From Mixophyes australis (taxonomy: Eukaryota > Chordata > Amphibia > Anura > Limnodynastidae): a DNA stretch of 64,000 nucleotides. Of the stretch, positions 37,501-49,500 are shown piece after piece. The stretch is from positions 79,840,416-79,904,415 of the forward strand of contig JAVHZZ010000006.1 in NCBI GenBank assembly GCA_036250195.1, read 5' to 3'. Each line of letters opens with the position of its first letter. Position 1 is the first letter of the stretch. The notes under the pieces are model-generated. The model did not search any database, was not told the DNA's origin, and was given only the letters and a program-made list of their open reading frames with translations. The translations under genes and the position numbers were made by a program.

Positions 37501-40500
37501 TGACCCTAGCCTAGCCTGTGTTTCTGTCTGTCTGTGTGTGCGTATTAGGGAATTTAGACTGTAAGCTCCATTGGGGCAGGGACTGATGTGAGTGTGTTCT
37601 CTGTACAGTGCTGCGGAATTAGTGGCACCATATAAATAAATGATGATGATGATGATGAAGGCCCATAATTCTTCTGAGCAGCCCTGGGTCCACCTTCAGG
37701 CAGCTTTAAATCATGGGTTTGTACATATACAACTGCATCATTTACTGAATACTTTATTTTTATGGCTTTTTTTTCTGTGCTTTTTCCCCAAGACTTTATA
37801 TAAAGTCGACAGATTTTTATTATTTTTGCTTTTAGATATGACACAGAACTGCTTTGCAGGTGAACTATATCCAATACACAAAGCAGAAATGAGATATAGA
37901 GATTTAAAGGTCTTGGGAAAAGCACAGAAAAGAGATTGAATTATATGTTTTTTAGTTAAAAGTGTTATAAGTGCATATAGAAGCCAATAAGTAAAAGTTA
38001 TTGAAGGTGAAAGCCCCCTTTAGTGTTTTTTTATGTTTTGGTTACTGTGGTACTATTAAATGTTAACATGAAAAGAATAGCTGATTAGACCATATGGATG
38101 CCTATTGCTCCATCTATGTTAATTCAGTTGTTATAGTAACTGATTGTAAATTGCAATATACCTACATAGGTATTGAAACTCTGTGTGTGTGCAGGTATGA
38201 AAATCAGCTAGTGCAAGAGGAGCAGTCGCTACAGGAACAGCGCAGGCGTCTGTACAGCGAGGTATCCGAGGAAAAGGAGCGTTTAAACCAGCAAGCAGCC
38301 AGGTGAGATATTCTGGAACCATTGACTGTAGCACATAGCGGTGTCCACACACACTGCCTGTTTATTTACTTTGCAGAAGCAAAATTATTTTATTTCTCTC
38401 AGTGAAGATAAATGTATATTTTCTTTTGGAAAGAGTTGAAGAGGAAATAGCAGTTACTAGAGAAGATACATAGTAGATATTGGAGGAAATTAATATTTAC
38501 AGTATATTTTCTTTGTTTCTTTATTCATTTTATTGGACATAGGTATCAAATTCTCAGCTGTAACTTAGAACATATCTTCGTTTAAGGTGATACACTGTGC
38601 ATGTAACATGGAATAAAAAAAACACACAAGTATAGCAAGAACTTTCCTTCTCTCCCACATCAACATCACAATCTTATTTTATTTATATGGAGCCACAGAA
38701 TCCACAGCACCACATCTCCAAAAAATAAACATAACAAAATATTGATAAGTAAGGGGCAAGAGAGAGAAACAATAGAATTTGTAAAAATCAATATAAGAGA
38801 CTATAGAGAAAGCAACTACATAAGACGACACAACTAGAACAATGATGAGGAGATAGGCAGTAGAGAGGTTCCAAACCTGTGATAGTTAATATTCACAAAC
38901 AGAGATGATAGTGGTTGAGAGAAGTGAAAAGATGACACAGGTGGCGCTAGAGGAGGGGTGCAAATGGAGATAATAGGGGTTGAGCGGAAAGGAGTAGAAG
39001 GGGCAGATGGACCTAGGAGGGAATTGTTTTATGATGCGGTAGGGCACATTTATATATCCAATTTAAAGATAGAATAAAAGGTACATTTTAGGATATGGAA
39101 CAAGTCATGGATCAACATTGATAATAGTTTGTTAGATACCGAAGACCGCCTCCCAACAAAGGTATATCAGAAGAACTTCATAGTCTCTTCACAGCTTTTA
39201 TTACAAGATAAGGCACAACAAAGCAAGTGAGAATGCAGATTAGTTGTACTGGCCACTCACACATCTTTCAAGATGTTACCTGATGTATCTATGTATGATG
39301 TTAGTGCTCAGCTCCTGGAAGCTGGTATATTTTTACCTTAAATATTAACTGTGTGTATCTTCTTTTGCTTAACATTAACTTGTGGAACACTGTTTAATGT
39401 TCAATATCCCATCTACTAATCAAAGGAACTTAAAGGGATTGTCCTTTTTTAATGAGCTTTTCCCAGGGACTGTCACAGTTACATTGAAAGAACATATGGG
39501 TTAACTGTACAGTAAGACACTCACACCTGCTAGGGACAGATGTGTCTCAGTGCATCATTTGACTGAAGAAGGCTTTATCCAATCAAAATCTGTGCTGAAA
39601 CACACCTCTCAAGCATCACCTTACACTATAAATGACACCTAGCTTTCACAATACCAATATTTTTCAGCCTGTATATGAGTTGAGTTCCCTATTTTCGTCT
39701 TTTGAAACATTTTTTTTCTTTCGAACAAGTTTAGAATGACCTGAATAATTTGTCAGTACATTTTATTTTACCCATCAGTATATTTTTTTTATAAAATTGA
39801 CAGTAAAAATATTTCAATGGTTATCATTCCTGGCATGTGTGTCTTATTCCACAGTGTTAACCCATGGGATCATTGAAGTTTATGGGGGGATGGGTAGGAA
39901 CATCCTCCTAAATTCTTAAACTTGGATAAAAGCTCACTAAATCTGTATCTCTAAAATGATGATGTGTCCAAGAAATGACTGTATCAAAGGATTTAAGTAG
40001 GGGCTGTATTGTCTTGTCAACTTTTGCATCTTGCACTATATGATGTTTATTCCTGGGTTTGTCTTACAGACAAAGAGCAGAACTAAATGAATTAAGAAAA
40101 CAGCTGGAGGATAACTGTGCACTGTCCACCAGAGTGCTGAAAGAAGAGTATGAGAAGAGCAAAGAGGAACAAGAAAGGAGGCACCAGGTTATAAAAACTT
40201 TCTACGTACTCATACACTAATAACTGATGATACACACTACCCATAAACCATTAAGGACTAGGCAGGGGCAGTGTAAGCAGCAGTAAGACACTGATCAGGA
40301 CACAGACACTTCCCTTGTTAGATAGACTCCAGTTATATTTTATCACACTAGTATGACGCTGAATCCAGCTCTGTCCATACTCTCTTATTTGAAGTCACGT
40401 TTTTAATGTAATGAAATGGTCCCAAAAAATTGTTCTTAGCTGACAGGAAAAAAAGCTGCAACACTTTTTTTTCTTTGTGCTTGATTGCAGGTAGAAGTCA

Positions 40501-43500
40501 AGGCTATCAAAGAACGTTTAGAGATTGAGAAGGAGGCATGGGAACAGAACTATAGAAAGAAGGAGGTAAATGCACCTATACTCTGGACATCTGCTTCTTA
40601 AAAGGGTCATCATGTTTTATCAAAATGTGGCCCACAGGGATTGTTTGTAATATAATAGCCTGATGTCTTCTGGTTTATGTTGCTCCTTGGTTTCTATGCC
40701 GGAGCACAGAAAGCATAGTTCGTATTGAGTTGAATTTACAGATTTTTGGACTAGTAAAGTTTGACAGACAGATGTATCTTGTTGGCATTATTACTGGAAA
40801 ATCATCACTTGACCAGTCACCTAATTTACTGAAGTAATTCTATTTTAGTCCACCTATCCTGGATAAAAATCGTAATGAGGCAAAAGTCCACTCTAGCAGC
40901 AGAAGAGACCAAAAGGCTTTGGCTGACTATATTACATGCATTTATTTTCAGACATAGTCTGTATGTGTTTATGCGTACAGGATTAATGTGGTTAATTTAC
41001 GCTGCCCTTCTGCACTGTGAGGTGCTGTATGTGTCCTACTGTCTCCTGCTTACACCTTCAGTGTTATTCCCCCTGAGCCTTCCCTCTCCTTCTCGTCCTT
41101 TGAAGTTCACTCCAGCCACCTCTTCTCTCCTCTTCACGTCGTGTTGCTCTTATCTATCACCCACCCTGGCCCTTCCTCCCATTTTCTTGATAACTTTGCC
41201 GCGTGGCTTTCCCATTTCCTTTCTTCTAATCTTCCCACTATTATTATTGAGGATTTTAACATCCTTACTGACTCTCCTATTACTACTGCTGCCTCTAAAC
41301 TCTTAACTCTCACTTCCTATTATAACCTCTCCCAATGGACAACTTCCGACACCCACCATGATGGTCACTCCCTGGACTTAGTGTTCTCCCATCTCTGTGA
41401 CATCTCCAACGTCTCCAATTCTGTCTTCCCCCTCTCTAAACGCAATCTACTTTCCTTTACCATCACCTTACCCCCTGACTCCCCTGCCCAAAGTTGCTTG
41501 CACACTGTGTCCCATCAATAGCATTGACCCCATCATCTTTGCGTTCTTCCTCAAACCCTTACTCATTGCCATTTCTTCCCTATCATGTCCCAACGCTGTT
41601 GTCTCTCTTTATAAGTCCATGTTCTCTGTTGCCCTTGATACTGCAGCCCCCGCCACCCCCTCCACCCACGCCAATGTAAACCCCAACCCTGGCACTCCCC
41701 TCTTACTCGTCTCCTCCAAAAGTGCTCCCGCTCCTCTGAACGCCAATGGAGGAAATCCCTGCCTTCTCTCTTGCCAAACAAACCTATTTCACATCCCTCA
41801 TCTCCTCCTTGTCCAATAAACTCCAACACCTCTTTGCTACCAATAATTCTCTACTGTATCTTCTCTTCTCCTCACCGCCCTTCACTTCCTAGGTCTTCAC
41901 CATCTTTATACTGATGACACGCAAATCTATCTTTCCTCCTCTCTGATCTCTCTCCTGCCTTTCTAACCCAGGTATCTAGCTGTCTCTCCGCTGTAACTAC
42001 CTGGATGTCACAGCACTTCCTGAAACTCAACATCTCCAAATCTGAGCTCATCATCTTTCCTCCTGCCAATATTGCTATCCCTTCCAATCTCTCTCTTGGT
42101 TGCCAACATCACTCTCTCCCCTGTCACCAAAGCCCGCTGCCTTGGAGTCACCCTTTACTCAGCCCTCAGCTTTACCCCCCCCCATAGCCAGTCCCTCACC
42201 AAATCCTGCCACTTCCTCCTCCATAACATAACAAAACTCCATCCCTTCCTCTCTCTTGAGGTAACCAAAATCCTGGTCCATTCACTCATCATTTCTCATC
42301 TCGACTGTTGCAACCTCCTTCTCACTGGCCTTCCTGTCTCTCACATTTCTGACCTTCAATCCATACAGAATTCCTCTCCTGCTACACCTCATCCACTGCT
42401 CCTCTATGTAAATCCCATTATTGGCTCCCTATCCTTTTCAGAATTCAGTTCAAGTGCCTTACCCTCATGTACAAAGCCCTTACCATCGCGTCTCCCCCTT
42501 ACAACCTCTAACCTTTTCTCGAGGTGTATACCTACACGGCCACGCTGCTCTGTCTCTGACCTTCGCCTCAATTCACATCTTATTACCTCCTCCCATGCTC
42601 TCCATTAAGACTTCTGATGTGCTGTCCCCATTCTTTAAACTCACTACCTCATAACACTCGACTCTCTCCCCCAATCTTCAGTCCTTCAAACGCTCACTCA
42701 AAACTCACCTTTTCAAGCTCGCCTATCCTATCAGCTTGTAACCATTCTATCCATCACCTGCTTTCTTCGCCTGCCATCCCCTTTTTCTTCCAGTCGGTCC
42801 TATTTTTTTTCACCACCACTCCCTCTCGAATGTAAGCTCTCATGGGCAGGGTCCTCTCTACCTATTGCCCCATGTCTGTCCGCTGTCTGACTCCCTTGTA
42901 TGTCCTGTCCTATATTTTGCTGCACTCCATGTGAGTCCCTATAGCATTACTCACACTCATCTGTGCTATTTATGTGTATTACCTCATCACTTTGTCACCT
43001 GCCTCTGTATCCGGCGCTACGGAATCTGTGGTGCCTTATAAATAAATAAGTAATAATAATTATAATAACTTAGGTCCTGTGTTTTCAGTGTTTCTTTAGT
43101 GTAATTAAGTTTTGTTGGATGGCTTATGGTTTGCGCACATGAATATTCGTTAATTCCATGACTCTTCAATTCTGTTTTAACAGGTAAATGTTGAAGATGT
43201 GCAATCTCGCAGAGATTATGGGTTTCTATGGACAGACACAGGTGCAGTCCTAAAATTGAAAATGACAGAGCAGGGACAGGGTGAAAGTAGAAAATGTTCT
43301 ATGTCCCTATCTGTGTTCCATCAATACAGTTTGGGAACATGGATGTGTGCACTGGACTTGCGTCTCCCCATAGGTATTAATGATCTCTTTGAGGTCCCGT
43401 TTCTACTCCATTCACATGTTAAAAATATGGGTGAGAGATGGAATAAGTTCATGCCCTTATATGCATATCTTCCAATTTTAACCTGTGAGCTCTTTAATAA

Positions 43501-46500
43501 TGTTCTTTTGTCTGTTTGGTATTAACTATGACATTCTTAAAATACTAATGGCTCTAGTGACTACTTTCTCTTTCCTGCCATTGGAGGAAACTGCTACATT
43601 GGGGTATAGTAGGTGGATCTGGATCAAAGGCACTTTAACACCATTAAACATTTTGAGTGGCTATCTCCTCCCTTACAATGCCCGTGCCATGGGAGCCATC
43701 TTCGGTTTTAGTAAAGTGCCCCCTCAAGTAAGGATTATTTTCAATGGGCTCTTGCCTGTGTTTTTATTTTGTTTTTACTTTTCTTTTTTTCTACCAACAG
43801 GTGCCTAATTGGGGATGCCTCCCAGGGGGTGAAGTGCCTGCCAGCTGCCTTCACCATGGGTCCCTGATCAGGGGAGAGTAGCCTTTAGGCTTCCCTCTCC
43901 CTGACAACCTGCCAGCTCCTTTTCTTATTGAGCAGTGCGTGCTAACTACTAGCTGCCGCACTGCTCCCACGGAGCTCCAGCGGCTGTCAGTGTGTGACCT
44001 AGCAACAAGCATAGTCTCTCGTCACCAAAGCAGATCTACTTAGTAGAAAGTACAGCTTTGGCGATTGCAAGGAGGCTGGCACAGACAAGCTGTACAGCTC
44101 GTGCTGCACAGCAGCCTTGGACATTGCAACCGACACAGGTCTCGGTAGATGCCAGGAAGCCGTCCAGGGGAGGGCAGTGTTTCATAAGGGGCCACTGTTG
44201 GCCTTTTGTGCTCAGCCTAGAAATGAGATTTGCCACTGTTGGCCTACCGTGGTCAGCTTTGGAATGAGATTCTCGCTTGGGGGTGTGGCCTATTTACATT
44301 GGCTATTCTCAGCAGGGCCCGACATTTTTATTGTAGTCCCTCTGACGTTCTCCTTTGTGTTAGCATGTTTGGTGTGCCCCTTTTATTGTCTTTTCAGCAG
44401 TATCTGGGTTAACATTTTGGTGTATAGGGTTTATGACCTATATTTAACTTAACACCTTATTATACCTTACTAGAGTTATAACACTATTCTCTGGTTTGTA
44501 TTTATATTTTCTGTCACCATGTCGGAAAAAGTGCCTTCCAAGACTAAAGGGACCGCTGGAAATATGTGTAACACTAAACTTGTGCCAAATGTAATACTAA
44601 ATTATCTTGTGGACAGTTTGACACGGATGAACGGTGTGTAGTGTGTGAGGCGGAGTTCCATGAACAGCATTTGCCCGCATCTGCACTGGCATCCTTGGAG
44701 GAACCCGCTCGGGCTAATTCACTGGCATCACCCGTAGCCGAACTCGCTTTGTTAATATCTCAGATGCAGATGACCCTTCTTATTCTCTAAATGCACCACA
44801 CATTCCGTCTTCACAGCCTGTTCCACCCAGTAGTGGGGCTTCAGAGGCCGAGTCTGCCCACGGTCTGGCGAAGGCTGCTTTCTCATTAGAATACCTTATT
44901 AGTGCCTTGTGGCTAAGAAAGGGACTTTCAAGGCTACAGGGCCTGCAGGAAAGTCTGTGCAACATTATACCAACTGTAATGTGAAATGACGTTGTGGACA
45001 GTCTGACCTGGGCGCCCTGTCAGCAGTGTACGAGACGGAATTCCATGATCAGCCTGTGCCCGCTCCTGCATTGCCGGCCCTGGAGGAACCAGCTTGGGCT
45101 AGGTCACTGGTGACATCCATAGCTGAACTCACAAGGGTGATGTCTCAGTGATCCATAGCTATGTTCACTCCTAGTGGGGTATTATCGCTCCCCACCGAGC
45201 TGGCACAGCAGTCACATCAGTGCGCATTGACTGTTCTCTCCTGTTCATTTCCAGGGAGATGTCGATGGGGCAGGGACAGTGTCGGATGAGTGGAGGCGAT
45301 ACCCAGAGTGAAGGAAGCCCACTGGCTATTCACTCACTGGGTCTTAAAAGGGGGGTCCTTGTGCTGACACACAAAATTGGAGAGAAAAACATGATCTGAA
45401 AAGATACATAGGCAGGAGCCCATGCAGACATGCCCTACTAACTAGCACGTTAACTAAAACTGAGGTTGCTCCCAAATAGAAGCTAAGGAGTATGCTCTAA
45501 AAGAGTTATGTTTAAAGCAACTAAACTCCTAGTCCACCTACTATACCCCAATGTCTCGCAGTGTTCCCTGGTGGCAGGAAAGAGAAGTTAGTTGTTATTT
45601 TTTATAGGTTTATTTTTAGATCTGTATTCGCAATTTTTACAAAATAAGTTAGCAGAGACACCCTTGTATGTCAGGAGCTTATTACACGTGAGCAGGGCTA
45701 TTGTGGTAAAATACCAGACAAGATCTCACCATGTGAAGCAAGTTATAAGATCCTATCATCTCCATTCACAATATTGCTAGAATACACCTTTTTCTTACCC
45801 AAGGTGCAACTAAAACACTTTCTGAAACATTCTCTCATCTTCTCCCACTTCGAATATTGCAGCCTCCTTCCATCTGTCATTTCCCTCACCATCTATCCCC
45901 GCTACAATCTCACTTAAATGTCGTGGCAAAACTGATTGTCCTCTCTCACTGCAGAGCACTGTGGTCCATTGCAAATCAATGACAATAATTAGAATATTAA
46001 CACTTTTCCTGGTAATCTTGTTGTATCTGGAGACTGAATTCCAATTGGCATAGAGCAGGACTATGCTGGTACACATGAAAGCACTAAGCATAGGAGGTAT
46101 TAAAATTACATTTATCCCAAACACACTGGTTGAAAATCACGGCTCTGACACTGCCCCTCTACAGCTTTTCCCAGTGTTTCAACATTGCTTCCAGTTCTTG
46201 CAAAGTAGACACCTATATAACTCAATCACATCGCTCAGATGACCATCTCACTTAACCCCTTTAGAGACGTTTTTTAAATGTAAATCAAACCCAGTGGCCT
46301 GATATCTTCATTTTATCAGCTCTTAATTGCTCACAACCAGCTAGAAAAATATAGATATGATGTTAAATAGGAGGGCGACATAGGGGAGACCTTAGAGTTA
46401 CAGGAATAGTCCACAATTAAGGAATTAATTGCCAAGAGAGCCATATGTATTAAGATTAAGTTAAATGCTTAAAAACTACTCTACAGATGGTACTTGATCC

Positions 46501-49500
46501 ACACACGTTTTATCACGCTTTTTCAAAATCTTGCTGGTTTAACCATGGACAAATCTTTCATTCACATATGATGGACCTGCCCTAAAGTTTCTGGTGAAGC
46601 ATCCATGACCTAATACAGAATATCACAAATCTGACACTTCCAGACTGCCCCTCTTATACTCTTTTGCACCGTTCCCTTGCAGGCACCGATAAATATACAA
46701 CTTCCCTGATTGGCCATATTCTTAATGTGGCAAAATGTGGAGTGGCTGTTAGTTGGAAGAAAAGCAAACTTCCTGCCATTACTGCAGTAATTAATAGAAT
46801 ATGGCAGATTTATCATTTTGAATTTATAACTAGCATAATCCATGATCGGCCTCTCAAATTTCAAACTATCTGGGTCCCTGGCTTAATTACTAAGAGGCCT
46901 CATCTTAATTTTTCCTCTGTGCAATCTTTTACACTCTTCTCCATTCTACTTCACTTGGTACGGAGGTCCTTTTGAACACGTGAGTTGCTAGTTAACGATC
47001 TGGATCTCCCCACCCCAACACGTGCTTACCCATGCTAACATTCCCCCCCATACTCTCTCCCGCTTCTTCACACACATTTTTCACAGCTTTTCTGGGTTCT
47101 TACGAAATTTGATTCTACTTCCTGTTACACATGTATCTATGATAGATCGCAAAATTTTGGAACATGACACTATGTTCTGGAATGTATTACACTATTGGAT
47201 TGAAATGTGTTCCCCTCCTTCACTCTTTCATCACTTGCTTTTTTTCTGTACCCCTGCAAGTTTATTTAAAAAATATATATATCACAGCTCCTTCATGCAT
47301 CAGTTGAAATAATTACTTTTATAATAACAGTATATCTTATTTGTGTCTGCGTTCGTTTTATGCAAGTCCAGGTACACCTGGTCTGAAGGGAAATATAAGA
47401 CAAGGTTTCCCATATACTTAAAAGAACCAGGTTACAGGTATCTTCCTGAGATTATGGGCTTGCTGAATGCAAGCCCATAATCTCCTCTAGCTGCAAATTT
47501 AAATTAAACAACTTGTTTGCTATCTGTGACTAACTACTTTGCGGTTTTGGTGCCAAGAGTACTGCAAGCATTGTGAGATTAAACAATAGGGCTTTTTTAT
47601 AACCATTTATTTATTTACTGGTTTTCCAGGTCTTATTCACAGTGCCAATATGTCAGCGTGTATCATGTTTGTGTATTCTATGTTTGTGCAGTCTCAGTTA
47701 TTGTCTGTCCAACAGTGGACCTGAGCTTATAAACCAGCATAGGCCCATTAAAGACCAGCTGCATATACTATCAGAGTCCCTTGCTCAGGTGATGTACTTG
47801 CACTTAGGTCTGTCACTGTAGATCTCTTACTCCTTATCTATTTCCATGTGAAATGGATGGATTACTGCAAGGTAAGATCAGGGGGAGAGGAGGCAGGCAC
47901 TGACCAGGTTTTGGAAGATTGTTCCTCTTAAGGTTAATGACTGCCTTGTCCAGGCTGTCCTGAATACTAATGGTGAAAGAATCTCTTTTTACTTACCATT
48001 AAGCCAAATGTAGTGCATTGTGTAGTGCATGCCTTTCCATTTTTTTCAGTGGACAGTAAGGCTGGGTACACACTACAGGTTGTTCAGCCTATTATCGAGC
48101 CAATCACATGATAAACGGCCGTTCGACCAGATTTCGCGTTAGGGTGTACACTCCAACGATGAACGATTATGGTTACAAAGCTCATCATATAATTTCATTT
48201 GAGTTTTTTAAAACTGGATTTAAAATCTTGTGCAACGATGGAAGGATGTTCAATTTCTGCAGTGTGTATGCACTCGTGACCTGCAGTATCCATAGAGCTC
48301 TATGGAGTGTGCAGAGCCACGATCTTTTCAGCCGATGGTTGACACATGAACAGCACAGATCTGAAGGTAAATCTTGTAAAACGTGTGTAGTGTGTACTTT
48401 TTTTTTTTTTAGTCGTTGGTAAAATTGTTAACGATAATGTATCGGGAGAAATTTTCTGTAGTGTGTACCCAGCCTTAATCTCTCGACATCTCACAGGGCT
48501 TTCAATCCGGTGGTAGTGATTTTCACGACACTGATATCCACGACAGCAGCTATGCCTACACAAAAATCACGATGAGGAGAAATCTGACATCAATAAAACA
48601 CAGACTTAGCATAACACAGTCACACTATATCCGGCAACCTTTATATTAATAACGAAGGAAGAAAACGCTGCCTATTTTATTCACGTCACTGAAGAGCCCA
48701 TCGCTGAGATTTAGGCGTTTAAAGTGGCAATGCCTGGACCTGACGTCAACGTTAGGGTATGGGTTAGGGTCACGTCTTAAAGATATTATAGGATAGGGAC
48801 TGTCGGGCTCTTCAGTAACTTGAATAAGACAGGCGCCATTTTCTTCTGTCGTCATTAATATGAAGATTGCCGGATATAGTGTGCGACTGTGTTATGGTAA
48901 GTCTGTGTTTTTATAGATGTAGGATTTGTTTACATCATGATTATTTTGTAGGCATACTTGCTGTAGTTGTTATTACAGTCGGGAAAACGTACCCAACCCC
49001 TTTGAATCTACTGTTATGTGAGCTTATTGTTAGTGGTTTTGCAAGTTATCTTTCAATCATAAGCTGGACACACTACAGTCTGCATTGAATGTCTTTATTG
49101 TCGCCTTCAATCTGCTATGGCCTATCTGCCTGTAAATGTTATACAAAGTCAATCAGAGCATTAGAACATTAACACTGTTAGACCAACCTGTAGCCATTCA
49201 GAACATTAGAACATTCACAAGGATACACCAAACACCAACCTGTAGCTAATCAGAATATTAGAACATTCTCAGAGATAGAACAAACTGTAGCCAGTCAAAA
49301 CATATAACATTCACAGGTTTAAACCAACGTTTAACCAATCAGATCATTAGAACATTTACTGAGTTAGACCATCCCATAGCCAATCTGAACATTAGAACAT
49401 TTCCAATAATAGACCGACCTGTATCCAATAGCAGCATTATGACATTCACAACACAAAGGTTAACATACCAAATTGCCACCTGTAACAGATACATAAACAA

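Larger units (their letters stand above)
43561..45592 (+). mobile_element. Deleted DIRS derivative (2 kb) with gag remnants only
   Basis: Inverted termini: left 43574-43622 (CCTGCCATTGGAGGAAACTG, CATTGGGGTATAGTAGGTGG), right 45528-45578 (CCACCTACTATACCCCAATG then GTTCCCTGGTGGCAGG). The interior holds two diverged copies of a gag-like region and no RT, RNase H or recombinase. Termini are of the same family as the fragment at 8815-8905. It would need enzymes from a complete relative. Confidence 0.7.

Noticed and set aside
41563..42087. Minus-strand open frames opposite the LINE
   Set aside because: Antisense shadows of the C/T-rich LINE coding strand.
43199..43525. 108-codon open frame after a splice-acceptor-like TTTTAACAG, inside the CEP131 intron l-m
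   Set aside because: The CEP131 homology passes directly from exon l (RKKE) to exon m (ETWLL), the frame has no similarity I recognise, and it lies just upstream of a DIRS derivative.
47448..47484. Rho-independent terminator
   Set aside because: No T tract follows, and the context is a eukaryotic intron.
48755..48775. Interstitial telomere repeat
   Set aside because: Only two GGGTTAGGGT-like units within the loop of a MITE.
49150..49455. CRISPR array
   Set aside because: Regular repeats, but units are contiguous and degenerate with no distinct spacers, and this is a vertebrate gene intron.
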